A stretch of DNA of 64,000 nt. It comes from Ephemerocybe angulata (Eukaryota > Basidiomycota > Agaricomycetes > Agaricales > Psathyrellaceae). Every line of letters begins with the position of its first letter. The first letter of the stretch is position 1. Positions 34,379-44,166 of the stretch are shown in pieces. Location: the NCBI GenBank assembly GCA_013368325.1, contig JAACJK010000163.1, positions 1,426,001-1,490,000 of the forward strand, written 5' to 3'. Under the pieces are notes generated by a model. The model saw only the letters and a program-made list of their open reading frames with translations. It ran no database searches and was not told the origin of the DNA. The translations under genes were made by a program, and so were the position numbers.

Positions 34379-35647
34379 TCATGATGAAGTCGTGACACCT
34401 CCCTTCTCGATTGAAGTCGTGACACCCCCCTTCTCGATTGAAGTCATGGCACCTGCCTTCTCGATGGTTCTTTCAGCCTTCTTCGCGGCACGTTTCTCCT
34501 GCCTCTCTTTGCGCTTTGCGATCAGCTTTGGGCCATCATCTTGTCCGCGCCAATCACCCCATGCCCCTGTGCCAAATGTCTTGCGCGTGTTGAAGCCGAG
34601 GAGGATAGCGATAGCAAGGTATTCTGGGACAATGTGAAGCACGTAGAAGGAGGCTTTGGCGCCTGGGCTATTGAGAGTTCCCGGAAGCGTGGAGTCAAGG
34701 GACGGAGTTCGGTGGTGCATCACTGAAAGACGGTATACTCCAACGATGCCCTGCAATTTACCTATCAGACTCTACTTGTGACTGCGGTTGGCTTAAGGGA
34801 CTTACTGCAAGGAAAGTCAGGGCGAAGGTCGTGTTGATGGCCTTGTGGCATGCGCGTGGCTGGTACTTTCTCGACCATGCTGCTGCTAGCGTGATGATAG
34901 AAGCCAAAAACAAGGAGACTGCTGCGCTAGCGTATCTGGAAACGGTTCAGAGTCCAAGCTCAATGCCATGCTATGATTATTGGAGGTCGAGTGTGTTCTC
35001 ACCTCAGAGAAGCGACCCTGTTGGCTTCATGCTCCTTCCCAAAGTTCTTTTTCTGGAACATCCCTCCAGCAATTATGCCAGGCACATTGGCCGCAAGGAA
35101 CGACATGCCCAAGATGAAGCAGAACCGTCTGGCCCTCCTTCTCTCCTGTGGGCGGTCCACGTCGCCTTCCCTTGGGGGCGCGAATGCCGAATCTTTTGTG
35201 TGTGCCATGGGCGCTTCGTCGGCCCTCCCAGCTTCACCATAGCCGTAGGTAGGGTTTACCAAAAGGCAGCGAAGAAGGTTGACGAGGTCGTTGGCGATAC
35301 TGATAGCACCCAGCCCGAAGCTGATTTGGCTGTACTTCAGCAGCCCATCGGAGAGCTGGAGGTTTGCGCGTTGGGTTGAAGCGGCGCGGAACGAGAAAAG
35401 GACAGTCCTATTCAGGTGTTTCGGGTAAAGTGTTAGATACTGGGTCGAAGTCTGAAGGACACAGGGAAAACGAAACGTACCTGTCTACCACCGTTAGACA
35501 CGTTCCTAATAGGAGGAAAGTCCGTGACCGCCTATCGTAGACTCGGTAGAGGACAAGAGGGAAGAGGAGCCCATACAGGGCAGCGAAGAGAATGCATGCT
35601 CCGAACTCCGAGGGGAGGGCAAGTCCACCTATGGGTGCTGGAAACAT
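34379..35647 (-). CDS. Polytopic membrane protein with C-terminal IEKGGVTTS repeats
   Basis: Exons are 35647-35481, 35407-35003, 34935-34806 and 34750-34379 (357 aa). Hydrophobic segments are visible near FGACILFAALYGLLFPLVLY, FLLLGTCLTVV, FCFILGMSFLAANVPGIIAG, YASAAVSLFLASIITLAAAW, INTTFALTFL and VLHIVPEYLAIAILLGF, so about six to seven helices. The C-terminal tail is basic (KLIAKRKERQEKRAAKKAER) and ends in imperfect tandem nonapeptides (MTSIEKGG, VTTSIEKGG, VTTSS). I do not recognise the family; similar unnamed proteins of seven-helix layout occur in Agaricomycetes. It is convergent with the TAPT1 gene, about 50 bp apart. Confidence 0.7.
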
Positions 35648-36807
35648 GTCGACGTTGTTGCTCTTGAATGGAAAGCGCTCTCTCTATATATATTATGTTC
35701 CCGAAGTGAGATCAGTGCGGCAATGTGCGCATTGCATTTACTTACCACAGCACTGAACGGAGGCGTGTAAACTCCTGTATACTCCCACCTGAGAGATCCA
35801 TATCATCGGCGCGCAGCTCGGAAGCGATGAAATGAGAAGAAAGCGGAGTGCTGTGAATTCACACCAATTGTAGCGTCTGGAGAGCACCCCGTTATTGGAA
35901 TCGTCGGGCGTCCGGCAAACCGGCAGTACGGGCGTCCGGCCGTCCGGCTGTACATCACTTTCCCTCCAGAGGCACTTACAGGCAGCTGAGATACATAGTA
36001 CCTCCAAACCCACAGTCTTGAGTACCCAAGGAACTCAGGAAGGTCAAAACGACTGGGTACCGTGTTCGTTAGGGGCTGATGACAAAGTCAATTCCCGCTC
36101 AACCAAATCGGGCGGAAAGTCCCACGGGGCATTCCAGCCCGCTAACGAACGTCGGTCATTGTGTTCTTCTAAGTTACCATCCTTATGCATACGAAAAGGC
36201 TACCAGACATACCTGAGGTGCATCTATAGGTGTATATGATGCGCTTGAGCATTTCTATCTCTTGAAAAGGGGGATTCTTAAGCGGGTACCCCAAAAATGA
36301 TCCCTAGCCATATCCACAAGCAGCAGGGGGCTCTACCTGTGATTTATAGGAGCAAAAGTGATTCAAGTGGCGGTAAGGCTTTATTCCCCGCTAAATGGGG
36401 CCTCCGCACAGGCTACAGAGTAGCCAGGACGGGGCGAAACCCCTCGAGTATCAAGGCCGGACGGCCGGTTGCCCGGGAAGCCGGACCCCCGCCCTTGCCG
36501 GACAGCCGGCAGTTCCAAATTCGTGGTATTCTGAGCGTCTGAGGTATTTCCCGAGTGCCACGGAAGTCCTGGGCGAACAGCAGACACATTCCGCAGTCGT
36601 TCCAGTAACAGTGGCAGTAAATGCCTCCCAAAAGACGGTACCCTGTATCAAGGGTTGGAGCGAATAGGACCCTATACTAGTAGGACATGGGATGATAGCT
36701 ATCGCTACACGAGCTCCATGCATTGCCTACTCGCCTATGCTGCGGGTTTCATATTAAATCGTTGTCGGTAGTATTCGTGAGCTCTGAATCCTGAGCGACG
36801 AGTACAA
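35648..36807. other. Gene-free stretch with GC-rich inverted arrays
   Basis: No gene is supported. Two GC-rich blocks, about 35905-35953 and 36453-36512, are built of GTCCGGC and GCCGGAC words that are inverse complements of each other, so they could pair or be remnants of the ends of a decayed element. Both are embedded in AT-richer DNA. Confidence 0.35.
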
Positions 36808-36809
36808 TA

Positions 36810-37300
36810 GGGGAATTCAAAGTTAACGGAACGACCGTTTAAAACGAAGGACCTTGTTTAGCTTTGAAAAAACAGTCGTTTCATGTTTGACATCCCCCGT
36901 TTATTTCTTCGTTTCGAAACAGAGCGGGGTTTAAATTCAACTAGCGTAGGGCGGCTTGACCCTCCGCCGCGCTTGATCAGAAGTCAGATTAGATAGTGAT
37001 TGCCCACTCTTCCACTTTCCATCGTATATTCGCCCCTCTCCTTCCTCCCTGACCAATGCCACGAGTGACGCAACGGCACCAGGATACCAATGCACTGCTA
37101 AATATCTATCTGGCCGAGCTTTTAGCTCAATTTGAAGCTCGGCAATTGCCGTGGCTCATTTCTCCGCTTTGATGCCGAGCGCGGCAAACGTGCATCAGCA
37201 AGGCGCAGAAATCTCTGTTTTGTTTTTCTCGGGAAAACTGCAACGAACCGAAACGAAATCATTCGTTTTAAACGGTCGTTGCGTTAACTTTGAATTCCCC
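36810..37300. mobile_element. 491-bp MITE with long terminal inverted repeats and TA target duplication
   Basis: The left end reads GGGGAATTCAAAGTTAACGG and continues AACGACCGTTTAAAACGA. The right end is its reverse complement over the same 38 bases with a single mismatch (G versus C at base 20). Both ends are flanked by TA (36808-36809 and 37301-37302), the target duplication of Tc1/mariner-type insertion. The interior has no coding frame, so it is a non-autonomous element moved in trans. The superfamily call rests on the TA duplication alone. Confidence 0.85.
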
Positions 37301-37452
37301 TAATGCATAGGACGCAAAGGGCCCCTGCATGGTCCACTGTAACGATTCTTAGCCTACATAAGTACTGGGATTTGGGCTGTCCATCCCTGAGGATTTAAAG
37401 TTTAACTAAGAACTTTAACAAGCTATCCGATATACGAAGCAAAACCATCAGG

Positions 37453-39723
37453 CTACAGATATACAACGTCAACCCGCTTTAGCTGGGGATATCGCTGTTT
37501 AAAGTCGGTGACAAAGACACTCCTCATCTCCTCCTGCTCCGTGGGGTTCAACGGTCCCTTAAGAGTTTCCACCAGCTTGAGGTTCTTCAATCCAGTGAAC
37601 AGCGACATTACATCCATGATCCTGCTGTTAAACGTCCCCTGCATGATCTCATCTCGATCTCCTGGCAGGTATAGCTGCATCTCCGAAACGCCAGCGAGAG
37701 CCTCGAGATGGGTCTGCATAGATAACGACTGTTTAACCACCTTTCCGGGAATATCACTATGGGAAGAGGAGGGCAGTCCCCGGAAATTGGAATCAAATTT
37801 GATATCGACGGCAATGGAGACTCCCTTCGCATCTGGAGCTGGTATTGTGGGCAACACCACGGGCTTGATACTTCGTACGGCGTTGGCAAGAGCTGGAATA
37901 GAAAGCTTGTGGCCGTTTTTGCAGTACGAGATCATGCGAACGATTTCGAGGGATGGGAAAAGGCTGCCTGGTAGAAGTGGCGAAGAGGAAGAAGACTTAT
38001 CCACGGGGTTGAAAGCAGGTTTGGTGGGTTTGGGCCCATCAGTACTGGTCTCGGAAGCGGTGGGGGGAGAAGTAATCTTGGCCTCGGACAAAGCCCCTGA
38101 GGCGCTGGTGCGCTGGGCCTCGTTAAAAAAGTACTCTAGAAACTGGTGAGGTGCTTCTATATACTTTAGCTTTGGGGCAAAGGTGTATGAACCTAGAATC
38201 GGGGTAGGAGCTGATTCGGAAACGTCGGCGTAGTCGATCGTGACACGGGGTTCGATTTGGAGGTGCTCGAGGCTAGGGAACATATTGATCCATTTAAACA
38301 GGATTGGGACTGAGTTTGGTGTTGTGATGTTGTAGAGGTAAAGTCTGGTGATACCGGGGAGGACGCTTGCCAGGCGTTTGAGACAGAAGCCGGTTTCTTC
38401 GAGATCCGACGTGAACTGGGAAAAGGATAAGGAAAACGACTGCATTGGTGATGCGCGCAGAATCCCGAACATCCATCGGGAGAAAGGTGGACGTAGGAAG
38501 TCTGAAGTGTCGAGGTTGACGTGAGTTAATCGGGTTTTTGCTAGAGCCTCCTCGGAGCACTTGATGACGAATCGTGTAGGGTTTGCCTCTGTGGGCAGAT
38601 AGCGAAGGTCATCCTGAACGATGGTGTCCTCTTTGGAGACAGTAGCATTGTCCCCCTTCACTGTACCCTCGCTGTTGTTGTCGGTCCCGTCCCTATCCGA
38701 AGTGTCCTCATTGTTTGAGACACTGGTAGTACAAGTCCCCGCTTCCTCCTGTGCGACCTCGTCAGAGTTGTCGGGTTTGTCTTTCTCGAGTGTTTTCTCT
38801 TCGGGGAAGGCGGTCCCGTCCGTGTGACTGGTATTGTCACTGGAGACCTCGATTGTATTCTCACCGACATTATCGTTCTTGATCGCGTCCTCGCCGAGGA
38901 CACAAGGTTTGTCGCTCTCGATGTCCCTGGCGTGGAGGATGTCCGACTCGTCCTTCATCAAGGGATCCTCAGAGGACGTGCCTTGCGTCAGTACAGTGGC
39001 TTCGGATCCCTTGCACTGAAGCTCCGAGTTTTCCCCAACTTGCTTCGCCCAATCGTCAGCGTCGACAATTCGTGAAGGGTGTCCATCCTCCTGGGCCGGA
39101 GGTGCAACTTCAGCGTTATCGACCTGCACCGCCGGGATAGGCTGTTCCAGAGACTGATATGTGTAAAATCCGCTCATAAGATCCTCCGAGCCGATGAAAC
39201 GTATCTTCTTCGACGAGCGCTTGATGATTTCGTTCAGGAGCTCCTCGAATATTGACCCTGTCTCTGTAAGATAGTCGTTGGTGGAAGGGGAATATGATGA
39301 GCCAAACGACAGTGTAACTTCATCGGCGTGAATTTTACGGACACAGCGCAACGCTCTCCGGAGGGGAGGTGCGAGCCCTCCGTACGAGAAACGGCTGAAC
39401 GAGAATCTGAGGTCCCTCATCTTGGTGATATGAACTGAGTGCATGAGAGCGACCAGGGAGTCGATTTCCACCATTGGATTGTGTACCAGCCTAATTTCGC
39501 AGTATGAAGTGGGTTTGTGAATGCCATCGTCACGCAGAAGTCTCTGCACGGCGATCTTGTTCAGCAAACGCGATGAACGCGCGCATGCGAGGAGGTCTGC
39601 CTTTTCGAGCGAGGAATCGGCAAGGATAGCCCACATAAGCTCTTCAGGCAATTCCTCGATAGCAGCCGATGGCACAGAAGCAGTAATGGGACGCTCCTGT
39701 AGGGCGACGGGCACATCGTCCAT
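37453..39723 (-). CDS. F-box-like protein, tandem copy 1
   Basis: One open frame of 756 aa from the ATG at 39723. An F-box-like helix set is near the start (EELPEELMWAILADSSLEKADLLACARSSRLLNKIA). The middle (about residues 215-385) is an acidic, disordered Ser/Thr/Asp-rich linker. The C-terminal half is hydrophobic/charged with LxxL-like strands (RLTHVNLDTSDFLRPPF, FPSLEHLQIEPRV, LFPSLEIVRMISYCKNGHKL), like the irregular leucine-rich repeats of Agaricomycete F-box proteins. The copy at 40150-42441 keeps all these parts. F-box proteins link targets to SCF ubiquitin ligases; that is inference here. A 5' UTR intron is likely, as both copies keep similar leader sequence upstream. Confidence 0.8.
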   Translation of the reverse strand: MDDVPVALQERPITASVPSAAIEELPEELMWAILADSSLEKADLLACARSSRLLNKIAVQRLLRDDGIHKPTSYCEIRLVHNPMVEIDSLVALMHSVHITKMRDLRFSFSRFSYGGLAPPLRRALRCVRKIHADEVTLSFGSSYSPSTNDYLTETGSIFEELLNEIIKRSSKKIRFIGSEDLMSGFYTYQSLEQPIPAVQVDNAEVAPPAQEDGHPSRIVDADDWAKQVGENSELQCKGSEATVLTQGTSSEDPLMKDESDILHARDIESDKPCVLGEDAIKNDNVGENTIEVSSDNTSHTDGTAFPEEKTLEKDKPDNSDEVAQEEAGTCTTSVSNNEDTSDRDGTDNNSEGTVKGDNATVSKEDTIVQDDLRYLPTEANPTRFVIKCSEEALAKTRLTHVNLDTSDFLRPPFSRWMFGILRASPMQSFSLSFSQFTSDLEETGFCLKRLASVLPGITRLYLYNITTPNSVPILFKWINMFPSLEHLQIEPRVTIDYADVSESAPTPILGSYTFAPKLKYIEAPHQFLEYFFNEAQRTSASGALSEAKITSPPTASETSTDGPKPTKPAFNPVDKSSSSSPLLPGSLFPSLEIVRMISYCKNGHKLSIPALANAVRSIKPVVLPTIPAPDAKGVSIAVDIKFDSNFRGLPSSSHSDIPGKVVKQSLSMQTHLEALAGVSEMQLYLPGDRDEIMQGTFNSRIMDVMSLFTGLKNLKLVETLKGPLNPTEQEEMRSVFVTDFKQRYPQLKRVDVVYL

Positions 39724-40149
39724 CTCTAATTGCGGCGACGGTGTTTGGACTGCCAGGTACTTGATTCAGAGAGGTGGAGATTGAATAGACCACTATACAC
39801 GCACCTGACTTCTGAGATGTGAGGCTTGGTTCAATTACAATGACTGACCAACTTATCAGTGAGGGGGGAAGCAAACAAGCACGAGGCTTCCCCCTACCCT
39901 CTACCTTGGAGTCATTCCTAACTGATGGGCACAGCCGCAAGTAGTTACGCTGCGGGTCGTCGCCGGTGTTCGTGCATTTCTTAGCTACTAGTGCATACAA
40001 TGCCCAGGACACACCAGGCCCCGCCTGTTGTCAATGGGTTGGCGCATGGCCCACTGTAACGATTCTTTAAATTACCCTACATTAGACTAGTACTATGACA
40101 TGTGCATCGATGGCTTAACACTATCCGATATACTAAGCAATCCATCGGG
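39724..40149. other. Spacer between the tandem F-box copies
   Basis: About 425 bp holding the copy 1 promoter and copy 2 terminator. Parts match the upstream flank of copy 2 (AGTCATTCCTRACT, GGGCACAGCCGCAA), marking the duplicated promoter. No further gene is seen. Confidence 0.4.
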
Positions 40150-42441
40150 CTACAGATATACAACATCAACCCGGTTTATCAGAGGGTACCGCTGTTTGAA
40201 GTCGGTGACAAACACACTCCTCATCTCCTCCTGCTCCGTGGGGTTTAACGGTCCTTTAACAGTCTCAACCAGCTTGAGGGTCTTCAAGCCAAGGAACAGA
40301 GACATGACGTCCATAATTTTGCTGTTAAACGTTCCTTGCATGATATCGTCCCGATCTCCCGGTAGCGAGAGCCGCACCTCCTCGACGTCAGCAAGAGCCT
40401 CGAGATGGGCCTCCATAGGATGTCTGTTCACCTCTCCAGGGATGCCAGTATGGGAAGGGGAAGGTGTTAATCCCAAGAAACGGGAATCGAATTTGATATC
40501 GACGGCGATGGTGACTTGCTTCGCGTCTGGAGTTTGATATTCATGGGAGGGAAGATCTGTCCCAACAGGAGCTAATTCACTTGGTATTGAGGGTAGAACC
40601 ACGGGCTTGATACTTCGAACGGCGTTAGCAAGAGCTGGAACATCAAGTCTGTCGCCATTTTTGCAGAAGGCATCCATGCGAACTGTTTCGAGAGATGGGA
40701 AAAGGGAGCCCGGTGAGGGCGAAGAGGAGGAAGGTTCATTCATGGACTCGGGAGCAGGTTTGGTGGATTTAGGGTCGCCACCACAGGTGTCGGAAGCCCG
40801 GGTGTGGATAGCAGGGATCTTGGCTTCGGATAACGTTCCAGAGGCATTGGCGCGCTGGGCCTCGTCGAAGAGGTACTCCAGAAACTGGTAAGGTGCGTCT
40901 ACAGACTTCAGCTTCGGGGCAAAGGTGTATGGACCTAGGACCGAGGTATGTGTTGATTCGGGAACGTCGGCGTAGTCGATCATCACGCGGGGTTCAATCT
41001 GAAGGTGTTGGAGGCTGGGGAACATATTGATCCACTTGAACAGGATCGGGATGGAATCTGTTGCTATGATGTCGTAGAGATAGAGTCTGTTGACACCAGG
41101 TAGGACGCTTGCCAGGCGTTTGAGACAGAAGTTCGTTTCCTCGAGGTCCGACGTGAACCGAGAAAAGGAGAAGGAGAGCGACTGCATCGGAGATGCACGC
41201 AGAATCCCGAACATCCATTGGGAAAAAGGCGGGCGTAAGAAGTCTAAATTGTCGAGATTGGCGTGAGTTAATTGGGTTTGGTTCAGAGCCTTCGCGGAGC
41301 ACTTGATGGCGTAACGCGCAGGGTTTGCCTCTGTGGGCAGGTAGCGAAGGTCATCCTGAGCGATGGTATCCTCATCGGAGGTAGCACCATTGACGTTCTT
41401 CATTGTATCCTTGCTTGAGTCGTCAGGCCCACCCTTATCCGAAGTGCCCGTATTGTTGGAGATAGAAGTAGCCACTTCCTCCTGGGCGACCTCGTCAGAG
41501 TTGTCAGGCTTGTCCTTCTCGAGAGTGTTCTCTTCGGGGACGGTCATGTCCGTCTGGCTAATATCGCCACTAGACATTGTCACATCAAGCCTGCCAACTT
41601 CGATGGTATCCTTGCTGAGGACACTAGGTTTCTCGCTCTTGATGTCGTTTTCGTGGAGGATGGCCAGTTCGTCCCTCATTGAGATGCCCTCACAGGGTGT
41701 GTTTACGTCTTGCATCGGTATATCTTCGGATTCCCTGAGTTGTGGTGCCGAGTAGCCCCCAACTTCCTTCACCCCATCGGCTACGCCGACAATTTGTGGT
41801 GGATTTCCACCCTCCTTAGGGGATGCAACTGCATCGTCATCGTCCAGCGCTGGGACCTGGTCCAGAGACTGGAACGTGTACAATCCGCCCATGATACCGT
41901 CTGACCCGATGAGGCGTATCTTCTTCGACGAGCGCTCGATGATTTCGTTCAAAAGCTCTTCAAATACCGGCCCTATTTCTTTGACATAGTTCTCGGTGGA
42001 GGGGGGATATAGTGTGCCAGACAAAAGCGTAACTTCTTCGGCTCGGATTTTACGGACACAGCGCAAGACCCTTCGGAGGGCTGGTACGAGCGCTTTGTAC
42101 GTGAAACGGCTGAACGAGAATGTCACGTCCTTCAGCCTGGTGATATGGACTGAGTGCATGAGGGCGACTAAGGAGTCGATTTCCACCATTGGATTGTGCC
42201 CCAGCCTAATTTCGCAGTATGAAGCGGGTTCGGGGATCCCGTCGTCACGCAGAAGTCTCTGCACGGCGATCTTGTTCAGCAGACGCGTTGAACGCGCACA
42301 TGCGAGGAGGTCTGCCTTTTCGAGCGAGGGATCGGCAAGAATAGCCCACATAAGCTCTTCAGGCAACTCCTCGACAGCAGACGACGGCACAGAGGGAGTA
42401 ATGGGACGTTCTTGCTGGGTGACGACGGGCACTTCCTCCAT
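40150..42441 (-). CDS. F-box-like protein, tandem copy 2
   Basis: The frame is open from 42597, but I place the start at 42441 (MEEVPV), the position matching MDDVPV of copy 1, giving 763 aa. The F-box region (EELPEELMWAILADPSLEKADLLACARSTRLLNKIA) is nearly identical to copy 1; the acidic linker has diverged most; the repeat region and the end (GLKTLKLVETVKGPLNPTEQ) are again close. Copy-specific insertions are few. Homology extends into both flanks (gene-end CAGATATACAAC words and upstream GGCACAGCCGCAA), so a unit of about 2.7 kb was duplicated in tandem. A start at 42597 cannot be excluded. Confidence 0.8.
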   Translation of the reverse strand: MEEVPVVTQQERPITPSVPSSAVEELPEELMWAILADPSLEKADLLACARSTRLLNKIAVQRLLRDDGIPEPASYCEIRLGHNPMVEIDSLVALMHSVHITRLKDVTFSFSRFTYKALVPALRRVLRCVRKIRAEEVTLLSGTLYPPSTENYVKEIGPVFEELLNEIIERSSKKIRLIGSDGIMGGLYTFQSLDQVPALDDDDAVASPKEGGNPPQIVGVADGVKEVGGYSAPQLRESEDIPMQDVNTPCEGISMRDELAILHENDIKSEKPSVLSKDTIEVGRLDVTMSSGDISQTDMTVPEENTLEKDKPDNSDEVAQEEVATSISNNTGTSDKGGPDDSSKDTMKNVNGATSDEDTIAQDDLRYLPTEANPARYAIKCSAKALNQTQLTHANLDNLDFLRPPFSQWMFGILRASPMQSLSFSFSRFTSDLEETNFCLKRLASVLPGVNRLYLYDIIATDSIPILFKWINMFPSLQHLQIEPRVMIDYADVPESTHTSVLGPYTFAPKLKSVDAPYQFLEYLFDEAQRANASGTLSEAKIPAIHTRASDTCGGDPKSTKPAPESMNEPSSSSPSPGSLFPSLETVRMDAFCKNGDRLDVPALANAVRSIKPVVLPSIPSELAPVGTDLPSHEYQTPDAKQVTIAVDIKFDSRFLGLTPSPSHTGIPGEVNRHPMEAHLEALADVEEVRLSLPGDRDDIMQGTFNSKIMDVMSLFLGLKTLKLVETVKGPLNPTEQEEMRSVFVTDFKQRYPLINRVDVVYL

Positions 42442-42777
42442 TTCTAATGGCGGCGACACTGTTTGGAGTGGACGCTTGTTCAGCAACCTGGAAGGTAAGT
42501 AGACCACTGTACACGCACCTGACTTCTGAGATATGACGCTCGATTCCTTTTCCATCGTTGATCGACTCAACAGTGAGAGGGAGGGGAGGCAAAGCAAACA
42601 CGAGGCATCATGGCAGAGTCATTCCTGACTCCGAATTGAGCGCGAGGGGCACAGCCGCAACGGAGTGGCCTTTACTGGGCGCTACTGTAGCACTTGACTC
42701 ACTAGTGAATTTTATAGGCACGACGTACAAGTCTCGAAAATGGGCTGACTAGGGCACATTCAAAAAGTCCCTGAATT

Positions 42778-43599
42778 GAAATCCGCGGCTCACGACTCAC
42801 GACACCCAAATGAGTCGTGCCCTTTGGCAAATGCCGGCGCCGCCTGATACCTTCTTTCGCTCCTCTAGCATGTATACTGAGAGTATCTCACATTTAATAG
42901 GTATAAACACATTCTATATTCTTCCTAAATGGTCATTTTCAAAAATTTGGGGTGCAGGGCAGTCTAGAGCAAGTGCAATTCACCCCCCAGCTGTATTTGG
43001 GGAGTTACCTCTCGTTCAGCCCAGGAGCCAGACTTTTTTCCCGATTATGATATACTTATGAGCTATGAGACGTGCCATTCAAGTGCCACCCTTATATTCC
43101 GAACAGAATATAGCTCTAGAAGGAGAATTGAAGGTGCAAATGCGACCTTCTGAGCAAGTGAAGCCCGAATTAGGGATGCTTTCCCACGTATCCGACTGAG
43201 TCGGTTGAATACATCAACCACAATCGTACTGTCCCCCTGGGCGTCTCAAAAGCCACTTAGCAGTGTATATAGAGAGGTATACTATACACCGCAGGTTGAA
43301 TCATAGTGTGCTGGGATTACCGTCCTCCTTCGGAGCGCTGGCGGTTTCCATGTGGCTTTGTCAGCATGCTATGCGAGCTTCAACGCACGCCTGGAAGTCT
43401 ATTTACATAGAAAACCCTATATACGTGTGTCCGTAGACCATCTCTACTGACTGAGAGTTATACCTGAGCTTAGGAAAGTCCAGAGGGAAAGATACGCCCA
43501 GGCATAAATACATTCCGTCACCCAGGCTCGAACACTCGACGTCTAGCACATTCACGACTCACGACCCAAATGAGTCGTGAGTCGTGAGTCGCGGATTTC
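42778..43599. mobile_element. Small inverted-repeat element (822 bp) with ACTCACG-type ends
   Basis: The left end GAAATCCGCGGCTCACGACT plus CACGAC (42778-42803) is matched, inverted, by 43574-43599 with one mismatch in 26 bases. Next to each end inside is the palindromic word CACGACTCACGAC...CCAAATGAGTCGTG, present in the same orientation at both ends. GGCACATT occurs directly repeated at 42753-42760 and 43617-43624 and may be an 8-bp target duplication as made by hAT elements. The interior has no long frame. Class is inferred. Confidence 0.55.
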
Positions 43600-43865
43600 G
43601 TTTCGAGGGTGTCCTCGGCACATTGACATACGAAAAACTCCTCGGATCTGAGTTAGCATATGTTGAAGAATTCAAATGGATGTCGCCACTCTATGTGCTG
43701 AATGGATAAGAAGCACAGTCAACTGGGGGTAAGGCTGATCCTATTCATACAGGCACTCGTGAGGCCGCGTGAGGGCTTACCTAGCGAGACTGCAAGTCGG
43801 ACAGTCGATGGTCGTGTCCAAGGTTCGTTGCTGGACCGTGACAGCAACAGTGCATAGTCACAACA

Positions 43866-44166
43866 GCGTGACGAGTGACGCAACGCGCGTTGTGACAACA
43901 CAGCGCGGGCCCGGAGCTTCGACTCGTCTCTAGCGCTCAGATTTGCAGACGACATGTACGCAAGACGGAAGGACTCGCAGAAACTGCCATCTCCTCGCTA
44001 CAACTGTTCTCGTCTTCCAGGCGCAATTACCGACAAGAACACCTTCGGCACTTTCGCCGCCCACCCTCTGAGTCTATCTGCACTCCGCCGCCAAGCCCAC
44101 TGTTCTCGCCTGGTCAGCCCAGACCAAGCGTGTGATCGCCACCCAAGCTGGGATTCAGGCCAGTGA
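43866..44166 (+). pseudogene. Relic of the CTF4 locus (promoter plus two exon pieces)
   Basis: The promoter core ACGCGCGTTGTGACAACA at about 43882-43899 equals that in front of CTF4 (50916-50933). Then ACGCAAGACGGAAGG matches the start of a CTF4 exon (51668), and from about 43973 the sequence follows 51935-52140: CTCGCAG acceptor, then GACAAGAACACCTTCGGC, then TGGTCAGCCCAGACCAAGCG and ACCCAAGCTGGGATTCAGG. Frame breaks and a large internal deletion make it non-coding. The retained acceptor shows it came from DNA, not from spliced RNA. Confidence 0.7.

Noticed and set aside
34379..34480. Direct repeats near 34390-34460 as a mobile-element end
   Set aside because: They are in-frame nonapeptide repeats at the C-terminus of the membrane-protein gene.
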